NCBI GenBank assembly: GCA_947375085.1
Contig: CANCEQ010000192.1
Location: 1 to 5,985 of the forward strand
Direction of reading: 5' to 3'
Length of the DNA: 5,985 bases
From: Flavobacteriales bacterium
GTDB taxonomy: Bacteria > Bacteroidota > Bacteroidia > Flavobacteriales > Crocinitomicaceae
Below the pieces are notes generated by a model. That model worked only from the letters and a program-made list of their open reading frames with translations. It did not search any database and had not been told where the DNA came from. The first letter of the stretch is position 1. Each line of letters opens with the position of its first letter. The position numbers and the translations under genes are program-made. Positions 1-5,860 of the stretch are shown one piece after another.

Positions 1-380
1 CCGTTTTGAGATTCAGTTCCAATACCAAAAGCCGTTGAATCAAATACGCAATTTACTGTTTCTCCTGTATTTCTATCAAACCATTCATTTCCAATGATTC
101 CGTGATTATTTGGAGTTGTACCAGTATAAATCGAAGCATGTCCTGGTCCTGTAAATGTTGGGACATAATTGTATTGGGTGTTTCTACAATGCGTCCCATT
201 ATTCATTAATTTTTTAAATCCATTTTTAGAAAATTTTGATTCATAACGATATAAATATTCATAACACATTTGATCAATCACAATTCCAACTACTAACTTA
301 GGTGTTTCAGCTTTTTTTTGAGCAATTGAAATCGATAGAAACCCGAAAAGAACAAACAAGATAGTAAAAAACTTAACCAT
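1..380 (-). CDS. pafA: PafA-like alkaline phosphatase, N-terminal part (cut by window edge)
   Basis: The first 126 codons of an exported phosphatase of the alkaline phosphatase/nucleotide pyrophosphatase superfamily; the rest lies beyond the left edge. An N-terminal signal peptide (about residues 1-20, hydrophobic, ending SISIA) is followed by QKK, a usual cleavage context in Flavobacteriia. The mature part opens with LVVGIVIDQM, in which D36 is the expected first zinc ligand. The block PTFTGPGHASIYTG then carries the nucleophile T77, followed by NNHGIIGNEWFD with the phosphate-contacting N98. These three sit at a constant offset of two from D38, T79 and N100 of the Elizabethkingia PafA enzyme. 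The Lys and Arg of the PafA active site (K162, R164) would lie past the visible part, so monoesterase rather than diesterase activity is inferred from overall likeness. PafA enzymes are periplasmic and work on many phosphomonoesters. The gene starts 17 nt after the M14 peptidase gene stops, so co-transcription is likely. There is no Shine-Dalgarno sequence. Confidence 0.88.
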   Translation of the reverse strand, partial: MVKFFTILFVLFGFLSISIAQKKAETPKLVVGIVIDQMCYEYLYRYESKFSKNGFKKLMNNGTHCRNTQYNYVPTFTGPGHASIYTGTTPNNHGIIGNEWFDRNTGETVNCVFDSTAFGIGTESQN

Positions 381-397
381 AAGAATACAAATAAAAT

Positions 398-2746
398 CTA
401 ATGTAAAACTACTAATTTAAATGGTCGAGAGTATCTCTTGGAATTCATTAATTTCACAAGATAAACTCCTGATGGTAAAAAACTTGAATCAAAAGTCAAA
501 TTTGTTTCATTTGATCCAATTAGCTTTTTTAATACACATTTTCCAGATTGATCGAAAACACCCAATTCACCAGTCTCTACTAAATTAGAAAAACTAAATA
601 TGGTGGAATTAGATGTTGGATTCGGAAAAGCATGTATTTGAAAATCAATTTCTTCAATTGATGCGTTTGGATCATAATTGTAATTCACTTTAAAATCATC
701 AAAATAAAACCCATCTTTTTCAGATCCATTATCTGATTTCAACAAGAAACGAACATTAATTTCTTGATCCAAGTAATCGCTTAAGTCGATTTCTTCTCGA
801 ACCCAATCGTATTGATTACCATCGTAAACTGGTTGTCCATTCGGTTGATTTCCACCAGAACCACTTCCAACTCCTATCGATGTATAATTTCCACATTGAG
901 CTTGCCACGATTTCCCATTATCCGTAGAAACTTGAAATTGACAGTAATCATAATTTGATTCTATTTGCCACTTCGCATAAAACGAAAGTATTGGTGAAGC
1001 AGCATACCGCAAATCAATTTTTTGATTCAATTTAAATTGAGAGGATGAGGCACCTTGATAATTCCCAAAAGGACTATCTGTAAAAGAACTAAAACCAGAA
1101 TGATAATCAGTAACTGAAGTATTCCAATCACCCGACCAATTATTCAAGTTAGAACAATTATCTAAGAATTTTAATGTAATTGATCCATATTTTTTTACAA
1201 TCGTATCTCTATTTGTCCAAGTCCCATAATCAGTTACGATGACATATTGAATAGTATCACCAAATTGCAAAAGTGGATTCAAAGAAAAAGAAATTGAATC
1301 GAGTAACCTCCCTTTTAAATTTAAGGTATGACTATTCAAACTCCCAACAGATTGAATTCCTTTTAGAGGTTCGATTGAAATTGAAAAGTTACCATCTTCA
1401 ATCCCAAATCGTTTAACCGAATAATTAAAATAACCTGTCAAACTTTCAATGTATGATGGCATTTCATCTTTCACTATGCAATATTTATGTGTCAATTGCG
1501 AAACCAATAAATTGGGAATCAGCATATCTTTACATAAATCCTCAATTTCATTTGATGCAGGCCAAAAACCATGATTAGTTCCTCCTATTTCTGGCGTTAT
1601 GGCAAAAATTTTAGGTTTATTTGTTAAATCATCTTTGTACATAAAATCATCCGATTCACCAGAAGCAGGGTACAAATCAGAACTTTTCATTTCGCCAAAG
1701 CCATTCTGATTTGCCATCTGATTTGTATAAAGTTTAAAATACTCATTGTCAACCGCAAATTCAGATGATGAGGAACTTATAGGATATAGAATATGATTTC
1801 CGTAAGCATGAGCATTTGAAGCAAATAGAAAATGTCTATTTTCACAAAACCATTTTATTGCTTGATTTTCTGGTTCAGAAAAAGCTGAAGATCCTGGATA
1901 CGTATCATCATCTTGATTTGTACTGATTCCAGTTGTACCCCACTTATAAGAATAATTTCTATTTATATCTACACCTTTATTAGTTATCCCAACATTTCTT
2001 CTATTTTTACGATGCATCCCTCCTCCAGTTGGGTCATTTGTTTCATTATAAATATATCCATCTGGATTTACACAAGGGACAAAATAAAGTTCAGTTGAAT
2101 TTAACAAATACTGAATTTCAAGATCGCTTGAATAATTTTCTAATAAATACCACATATAGAATACTAGCTCTGTTAAAGAAATAGGTTCTCTAGCATGATG
2201 AACTCCAGAATAAAAAACTTCAGTCTCATCTATTTCGTCAATCGATGGATTATCTGAAATTTTCAACCAATAAAGAGGCCGATTTTCACTTGTCAAAAAA
2301 TTACCGATAGCTGATTTTGGAGTGATTAATTGTGGGTATGCAAGTACCATTTTATCCACTTCATCCAAATACTCTTGATAAGTATAAAATCCCCCCATTG
2401 AACCTAATTTAAAATGAGTAGGTGAAGTAATTTGAGATTTAAAATTTGAGCAAGTTGAGTTTTTTTCTTCAACTCTTACTAAATTTTGATTTTTGTAAAA
2501 AGATTGAACATCATCGATTATAACTTCAAAAATAAACTGGTTATCTTTTATCTTTTGAAATTCTATACTTGAAAAGTCGCTAATAAAAAAATATCCCTCC
2601 TTCTTAACTCCATGATCTATAGCAACTCCCAAGTTTGATAATTTTTCTAATCCCTTATCATCAGTATAAATTTTAACTCTTGAGTACTTTTGAGAAAAAA
2701 TACAATTACTAAAAAAAAATATAAATAGGAATACCAAAAATCTCAT
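398..2746 (-). CDS. Secreted M14 zinc carboxypeptidase with T9SS C-terminal sorting domain
   Basis: A 782-residue exported metallocarboxypeptidase. Residues 1-18 form a signal peptide ending IFS before Q19. Residues 20-110 look like an N-terminal propeptide. The M14 catalytic domain spans about 115-425. It has zinc ligands H184 and E187 (HARE) and H313 (SNAHAYG), substrate-binding R246 and N262-R263 (DINRNY), Y359 (equivalent of Y248 in carboxypeptidase A) and the general base E386 (TPEIGG). All core residues are present, so the enzyme should be active. D366 lines up with D255 of carboxypeptidase B, hinting at a taste for C-terminal Lys or Arg. Residues 430-520 form an unassigned beta-rich stretch. 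Residues about 525-690 resemble the MAM/jelly-roll modules of secreted proteases, including STDNGKSW and GFYFDDF. Residues 703-782 are a type A T9SS sorting domain, with FPNP near its start, GVYLVKL, and an end in KLVVLH. It should cross the outer membrane by T9SS and be released or surface-attached. It begins 8 nt after bcp stops. The start is supported by the signal peptide. Confidence 0.93.
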   Translation of the reverse strand: MRFLVFLFIFFFSNCIFSQKYSRVKIYTDDKGLEKLSNLGVAIDHGVKKEGYFFISDFSSIEFQKIKDNQFIFEVIIDDVQSFYKNQNLVRVEEKNSTCSNFKSQITSPTHFKLGSMGGFYTYQEYLDEVDKMVLAYPQLITPKSAIGNFLTSENRPLYWLKISDNPSIDEIDETEVFYSGVHHAREPISLTELVFYMWYLLENYSSDLEIQYLLNSTELYFVPCVNPDGYIYNETNDPTGGGMHRKNRRNVGITNKGVDINRNYSYKWGTTGISTNQDDDTYPGSSAFSEPENQAIKWFCENRHFLFASNAHAYGNHILYPISSSSSEFAVDNEYFKLYTNQMANQNGFGEMKSSDLYPASGESDDFMYKDDLTNKPKIFAITPEIGGTNHGFWPASNEIEDLCKDMLIPNLLVSQLTHKYCIVKDEMPSYIESLTGYFNYSVKRFGIEDGNFSISIEPLKGIQSVGSLNSHTLNLKGRLLDSISFSLNPLLQFGDTIQYVIVTDYGTWTNRDTIVKKYGSITLKFLDNCSNLNNWSGDWNTSVTDYHSGFSSFTDSPFGNYQGASSSQFKLNQKIDLRYAASPILSFYAKWQIESNYDYCQFQVSTDNGKSWQAQCGNYTSIGVGSGSGGNQPNGQPVYDGNQYDWVREEIDLSDYLDQEINVRFLLKSDNGSEKDGFYFDDFKVNYNYDPNASIEEIDFQIHAFPNPTSNSTIFSFSNLVETGELGVFDQSGKCVLKKLIGSNETNLTFDSSFLPSGVYLVKLMNSKRYSRPFKLVVLH

Positions 2747-2754
2747 TTCAATCT

Positions 2755-3213
2755 TTACTTAAATTCTTTTAAAATATCAATCGCTTTCGAAATATGTCCT
2801 TCAGAATTTAACTGTGAATTAAATTTCCAAACTACATCACCATTTTTATCAATTATATAGGTCACCCTACCTTTTATCAATCCAAATAAACTTGTAGGAA
2901 CTCCAAATTTAGCTCGAACTTCATCATCAACATCTGATAAAATTTTAAAATTCAAATTATATTTAGTTGAAAACAACTTATGAGAAGCTACACTATCAGT
3001 AGAGATACCAATTACTTCACATCCTAAATCAACAAAATCTTGAAATGAATCTCTAAATGAACAAGCTTGTTTTGTACATCCCCAAGTATTATCTTTTGGA
3101 TAAAAATAAATAACGATATTCTTTTCCCCTATGATTTCTTTAATAGAAACCATCTCTCCATTTTGATCCAACAATGAAAAGTCAGGACATTTATCTCCAA
3201 TTTTAATCCCCAT
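2755..3213 (-). CDS. bcp: Thioredoxin-dependent peroxiredoxin, Bcp/PrxQ type
   Basis: A 152-residue cytoplasmic thiol peroxidase that reduces hydrogen peroxide and organic hydroperoxides, normally recycled by thioredoxin. The thioredoxin-like fold begins with GDKCPDFSLLDQNG. The active site is YPKDNTWGCTKQACSFRD. P39, T43 and C46 make the peroxiredoxin PxxxTxxC motif, with C46 as peroxidatic cysteine, and C51, five residues on, is the resolving cysteine as in E. coli Bcp (C45/C50). R116, in GRVTYIID, is the expected active-site arginine. The length is normal for the family. One oddity is that the usual proline before the glycine of TPGC is W44, which leaves the PxxxTxxC residues intact. C9 and C65 are additional cysteines with no assigned role. 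The gene lies 12 nt after the photolyase gene and 8 nt before the M14 gene, so it is likely in the same transcript. The start codon is ATG with no Shine-Dalgarno. Confidence 0.95.
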   Translation of the reverse strand: MGIKIGDKCPDFSLLDQNGEMVSIKEIIGEKNIVIYFYPKDNTWGCTKQACSFRDSFQDFVDLGCEVIGISTDSVASHKLFSTKYNLNFKILSDVDDEVRAKFGVPTSLFGLIKGRVTYIIDKNGDVVWKFNSQLNSEGHISKAIDILKEFK

Positions 3214-3225
3214 AATATTTCTAAT

Positions 3226-4521
3226 TTAAGCTAATGCTTTTTTAAATACAGATAAAACTCTCTCTCTTGCAAATACATGATCTACAATTGGTTTTGGATA
3301 TTCGCTCGTACCAAATTCCTTCACCCATTTTTTTATATAAATTAAATTTTTATCAAATTTTTCTTGTTGTAGTGTTGGATTAAAAACCCGAAAATAAGGA
3401 GCAGCATCACAACCTGAACTAGCGGCCCATTGCCATCCACCAACATTACTAGCTAATTCGAAATCCAATAATTTTTCAGCGAAATAAGCTTCACCCCATC
3501 TCCAATCGATCAATAAATGTTTGGTTAAAAAACTTGCCACAATCATTCTTACCCTGTTATGCATAAAACCAGTTTCGTTCAATTCACGCATACCAGCATC
3601 AACAATTGGATATCCCGTTTTACCTTCGCACCATTTTTTAAATTCATCTTCGTTGTTCACCCATTCAATTAAATCGTATTTCTTTTTAAATGAACCAGTT
3701 ACAGAATTAGGGAAATGAAATAAAATCATTTGATAAAAATCTCTCCAAATTAATTCATTTAGGTATTTCTCGTTTGAAATTAATGCTTCTTTCGCTAGTT
3801 GACGCACACTAATAGTTCCAAATCGAAGGTGAATACTTAAACGCGATGTCCCTAAAACAGAAGGAATATCTCTCGTATATTCATACCCCTTTATAATATC
3901 ATTTGGAAATTTCTTAACTGGAAATAACACTTTTAAATTAGATTCAAAACCTAACTCTTTCAATGAAATTAAATCTGAAGTTACTTTAACTTTTATTAAA
4001 TTATCAGAGTATTTAACTGTTGGAAAAGGTTTTAAATAAAAATCAGTTAACTTCTCTTTCCATTTTTTCGAATAGGGTGTGAAAATAGTATAAGGCGAAC
4101 TATCAGGTTTCATAACTTCTGATTTCTCAAATATAACGTGATCTTTTGCTCCTAAAAAAGAAATATTCAAAGATTCTAACTTTTTAAAAACTTGAATGTC
4201 ACGTTCAAGAGCTAAAGGTTCATAATCCCTATTTGTATAAACAGAAGTTACATTTAATTCTTGCACTAATTGTGGAATCAGTTCAATTGGATTACCATAA
4301 TAGACAAATAAATCAGAACCTAACTTTTGATATTCTTTTTTTAATACTTCAATTTCTTGATGAATAAAAATAACTCGTTGATCATCTTTTGGAAGTTTTG
4401 ATAAAATAGTTGTATCAAATACAAATAGTGGAATAACAGAATTAGATTCTTTCAACGCTTTATAAAGCCCTGCATTATCGTCGATTCTTAAATCTCTTCT
4501 ATGCCAAAAAATAGACTTCAT
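3226..4521 (-). CDS. phrB: Class I cryptochrome/photolyase family protein, probable CPD photolyase
   Basis: A 431-residue flavoprotein that should use blue or near-UV light to split cyclobutane pyrimidine dimers. The N-terminal Rossmann-like antenna domain (about 1-130) opens with FWHRRDLRIDDN. The helical FAD domain covers about 200-431, with GTSRLSIHLRFG, the catalytic block NELIWRDFY (E256 and W259, equivalents of E. coli E274 and W277), HNRVRM and ASNVGGWQWAASSGCDAAPYFR. The electron-transfer tryptophan triad is intact at W287, W340 and W363 (E. coli W306, W359, W382, with identical spacing). N359 matches N378, the Asn beside flavin N5 in photolyases. The antenna site is unusual: by eye, the E. 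coli folate contacts N108, E109, C292 and K293 fall on L103, A104, V274 and T275. The second cofactor is therefore probably not bound in the E. coli way. F319 replaces a Trp of the E. coli enzyme. It starts 16 nt after the pterin synthase gene, with no Shine-Dalgarno. A cryptochrome-type photoreceptor role cannot be excluded, but the repair residues favour photolyase. Confidence 0.93.
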   Translation of the reverse strand: MKSIFWHRRDLRIDDNAGLYKALKESNSVIPLFVFDTTILSKLPKDDQRVIFIHQEIEVLKKEYQKLGSDLFVYYGNPIELIPQLVQELNVTSVYTNRDYEPLALERDIQVFKKLESLNISFLGAKDHVIFEKSEVMKPDSSPYTIFTPYSKKWKEKLTDFYLKPFPTVKYSDNLIKVKVTSDLISLKELGFESNLKVLFPVKKFPNDIIKGYEYTRDIPSVLGTSRLSIHLRFGTISVRQLAKEALISNEKYLNELIWRDFYQMILFHFPNSVTGSFKKKYDLIEWVNNEDEFKKWCEGKTGYPIVDAGMRELNETGFMHNRVRMIVASFLTKHLLIDWRWGEAYFAEKLLDFELASNVGGWQWAASSGCDAAPYFRVFNPTLQQEKFDKNLIYIKKWVKEFGTSEYPKPIVDHVFARERVLSVFKKALA

Positions 4522-4537
4522 AAAATGTTTCGTTTAA

Positions 4538-4942
4538 TTATTCACCGCTGTATTCACAAATATTGTTTTCAGTTTCCCAAAGTTTAACCGTCAATTTCAA
4601 TTTTGGATCTAATTTAGCTCGAAGTAAATTCCAAGAAACCAAGGCGATATTCTCAGCCGTGGGATTAAAGCCTTCAAATTCTTTACAATCTAAATTCAAG
4701 TTAGTATGATCAAATTTATCGGTAACTTCTTTTTGAATAATTTCTTTTAACAACTTTAAATCAATCACATAACCAGTTTCAGGATTGATTTCGCCTTCAA
4801 CCCAAGTCTCTAACACATAATTATGTCCGTGATAATTTGGATTACTACATTTTCCAAAAACTTCTTCATTCTTAGCATCTGACCAATCTGCACGAAACAA
4901 ACGATGAGCTGAATTAAAAGTCTCTCTTCTACAAACTTTCAT
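4538..4942 (-). CDS. 6-pyruvoyl-tetrahydropterin synthase / 6-carboxytetrahydropterin synthase (QueD) family enzyme
   Basis: A small cytoplasmic pterin enzyme of 134 residues acting on 7,8-dihydroneopterin triphosphate. Zinc ligands are H13 (FNSAH) and H38 and H40 (YHGHNY). The catalytic cysteine is C32 in GKCSNPNYHGH, and FDH (D78, H79) completes the Cys-Asp-His triad. E123, in WETENN, should hold the pterin ring. The Cys and HGH are separated by five residues, as in animal PTPS (GKCNNPNGHGH), rather than the shorter spacing of E. coli QueD. The likeness runs through GEINPETG and the C-terminal end. The product could therefore be 6-pyruvoyl-tetrahydropterin, on the biopterin route, or 6-carboxytetrahydropterin, for queuosine, and sequence alone does not decide. 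The ATG at 4942 is chosen over an in-frame TTG six bases upstream, because it puts MKVCRRETFNSAH at the usual N-terminus. This start lies inside the end of idi (14-nt overlap), so translational coupling is likely. The gene directly precedes the photolyase gene. Confidence 0.9.
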   Translation of the reverse strand: MKVCRRETFNSAHRLFRADWSDAKNEEVFGKCSNPNYHGHNYVLETWVEGEINPETGYVIDLKLLKEIIQKEVTDKFDHTNLNLDCKEFEGFNPTAENIALVSWNLLRAKLDPKLKLTVKLWETENNICEYSGE

Positions 4943-5462
4943 AAGCAAGATTTAAAGCATTGACTAATTTATCATAATGTTCATTCAAAATAATCTTGAA
5001 CCAACTTGTATAATTTTCTGGAAATAAATCCATATCATTTTTAATAGTATCAATTGTTTTCCAATCAAAATCAGAAGCTTCAGCTGGATTTAATACCGGA
5101 TTCTCATCTGAAATTCCAATCACCACATGATCTAATTCATGTTCAATTAATTCATTATCTAGAGCCACGTCATAAATAAAAGAGAAAGTTTTAACAACTG
5201 AACAAGTATACCCCATCTCTTCTTGTAATCTTCTAACAGCAGCATCTTCAATAGTTTCATTCGGTGAAGGGTGACTACAACAAGTATTCGTCCATAAACC
5301 TTCTGAATGATATTTTCCAAGTGCTCTCTTTTGAAGCAAAAGCTCTTTTTTAGAATTAAAAACAAAAACAGAAAAAGCACGATGCAATAAACCTTTTTGA
5401 TGGGCTTCTAATTTTTCCATCGTACCGATTTCTTCATCAAACTCATTTACAAGAATTACCAT
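4929..5462 (-). CDS. idi: Isopentenyl-diphosphate delta-isomerase, type I (Nudix fold)
   Basis: Interconverts isopentenyl and dimethylallyl diphosphate, feeding menaquinone, carotenoid and undecaprenyl synthesis in the cytoplasm. It has 177 residues; E. coli Idi has 182. The sequence opens MVILVNEFDEEIG, typical of the family. Metal and catalytic residues can be paired with E. coli: H21 and H28 (H25, H32), C62 in WTNTCCSHP (C67), H64 (H69), and E107 and E109 in EHELDH (E114, E116). The Nudix-like helix is EDAAVRRLQEEMG (residues 72-84). W154 in NYTSWF matches the Trp near the C-terminus that shapes the pocket. The ATG at 5462 was chosen; an in-frame GTG at 5483 would add seven residues (M)NEEVIN and cannot be excluded. 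It is the first gene of the minus-strand run. The 220 nt upstream, up to the tRNA, show no convincing -33/-7 promoter on this strand. Its last 14 nt overlap the start of the pterin synthase gene. Confidence 0.94.
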   Translation of the reverse strand: MVILVNEFDEEIGTMEKLEAHQKGLLHRAFSVFVFNSKKELLLQKRALGKYHSEGLWTNTCCSHPSPNETIEDAAVRRLQEEMGYTCSVVKTFSFIYDVALDNELIEHELDHVVIGISDENPVLNPAEASDFDWKTIDTIKNDMDLFPENYTSWFKIILNEHYDKLVNALNLAYESL

Positions 5463-5596
5463 ATTTATTACTTCTTCGTTCACGTTTTATATTTAAAGAA
5501 TGTATTGGCTAAATTAATCAATTTATTAAAGGTAATTTAGAAGTATTCCAAACAATTAATGATTAAAACACAATTTTTAAAAAAAACAGCGATTAA

Positions 5597-5627
5597 TTTC
5601 ATAATTAAAAATAATTGAATATCTTTG
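5597..5627 (+). promoter_or_regulatory. Bacteroidota-type promoter for tRNA-Leu
   Basis: TATCTTTG at 5620-5627 is a perfect match to the TAnnTTTG -7 element recognised by the primary sigma factor of Bacteroidota. TTTC at 5597-5600, 19 nt upstream, is a three-of-four match to the TTTG/TTG -33 element at the expected spacing. Transcription would begin near 5632-5636, leaving a 5' leader of about 50 nt before the mature tRNA. The elements are seen directly; their use as a promoter is inferred. Confidence 0.65.
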
Positions 5628-5631
5628 CACA

Positions 5632-5647
5632 CCATTAATCGTAATGG
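5632..5647 (+). repeat. Short inverted repeat at the predicted tRNA transcript start
   Basis: CCATTA-atcg-TAATGG is a perfect 6-bp inverted repeat with a 4-nt loop. It begins about 5 nt after the -7 element, so it falls at or just after the likely start of transcription. It could be an operator or a 5'-end hairpin of the tRNA precursor, or it could be chance. No regulator is known from the sequence. Confidence 0.4.
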
Positions 5648-5651
5648 GTTT

Positions 5652-5681
5652 AAAATTCAAAAGATTTAATCTTAGAATTTT
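5652..5681 (+). repeat. Interrupted inverted repeat in the tRNA-Leu 5' leader
   Basis: An outer 7-bp pair, AAAATTC (5652-5658) with GAATTTT (5675-5681), encloses an inner 6-bp palindrome, AAGATT-T-AATCTT (5661-5673). Two unpaired A residues on one side and one on the other interrupt the stem. The RNA would form a long AU-rich hairpin ending one nucleotide before the first base of the mature tRNA at 5683, beside the RNase P cleavage site. It could assist processing or keep the leader from misfolding with the tRNA. AT-rich DNA makes chance palindromes common, so function is uncertain. Confidence 0.4.
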
Positions 5682-5682
5682 T

Positions 5683-5764
5683 GGGGATATGGTGGAATTG
5701 GTAGACATGCTAGACTTAGGATCTAGTGCCTCGCGGCGTGTGGGTTCGACTCCCTCTATCCTCA
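5683..5764 (+). tRNA. tRNA-Leu, anticodon UAG
   Basis: An 82-nt type II tRNA. The acceptor stem GGGGATA pairs with TATCCTC (one G-U pair), and the discriminator base is A5764. The D region carries AATTGGTAGA. The anticodon stem CTAGA/TCTAG is fully paired around the loop CTTAGGA, giving anticodon TAG, which reads CUA and other CUN leucine codons. A variable arm GCC-TCGC-GGC marks it as the long-arm class, as expected for Leu. The T loop is TTCGACT. The T stem GTGGG/CCCTC has one T-T mismatch at its second pair. The 3' CCA is not encoded (CTT follows the A), so it must be added by nucleotidyltransferase. Confidence 0.97.
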
Positions 5765-5772
5765 CTTTACTC

Positions 5773-5802
5773 AATGGTATTAGTTCGCTAATACCATTTT
5801 TT
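5773..5802 (+). terminator. Intrinsic terminator after tRNA-Leu
   Basis: AATGGTATTAG (5773-5783) and CTAATACCATT (5788-5798) form a perfect 11-bp stem closed by a TTCG loop, followed by a T run to 5802. It lies 8 nt after the tRNA 3' end, so it should end the single-gene tRNA transcript and insulate trigger factor downstream. The tetraloop is closed by G-C rather than the extra-stable C-G arrangement. On the minus strand no T run follows the hairpin, so it is directional. Confidence 0.92.
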
Positions 5803-5824
5803 GTTTCAACTAGTTTATAATTGA

Positions 5825-5842
5825 GATTCTTTCAATAGAATC
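5825..5842 (+). repeat. Small inverted repeat upstream of trigger factor
   Basis: GATTCT-ttcaat-AGAATC is a perfect 6-bp inverted repeat with a 6-nt spacer, located 18 nt before the tig start codon. It may lie in the tig leader, since a weak -7-like TATAATTG sits at 5816-5823. It could be an operator or a leader hairpin, or chance in AT-rich DNA. Confidence 0.25.
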
Positions 5843-5860
5843 CTTTCTTAATTTACAAAT

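Noticed and set aside
1913..2098. A 61-codon plus-strand open frame inside the M14 gene
   Set aside because: It lies antisense to the catalytic domain, whose zinc and substrate residues are all intact; it is a chance frame.
398..2746. Possible lipoprotein signal in the M14 peptidase (C15 in FSNCIFSQ)
   Set aside because: N at the -1 position does not fit a lipobox, whereas IFS before Q19 fits ordinary signal peptidase cleavage, and the T9SS sorting domain fits a non-lipoprotein route.
3521..3718. A 65-codon plus-strand open frame inside the photolyase gene
   Set aside because: It is antisense to the conserved FAD-binding region and has no sign of being a gene.
5159..5380. A 73-codon minus-strand open frame inside idi
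   Set aside because: It is an alternative frame of idi on the same strand; its Phe/Leu/Lys-rich product is typical of a shifted frame.
5463..5580. Candidate promoter for the idi-led run on the minus strand (partial TAnnTT matches such as TACATTCT)
   Set aside because: None has both a full TAnnTTTG and a TTG at the normal spacing, so no site could be supported.
5577..5774. A 65-codon minus-strand open frame across the tRNA and its leader
   Set aside because: It reads through the antisense of a well-formed tRNA gene and its promoter, and its product resembles nothing known.
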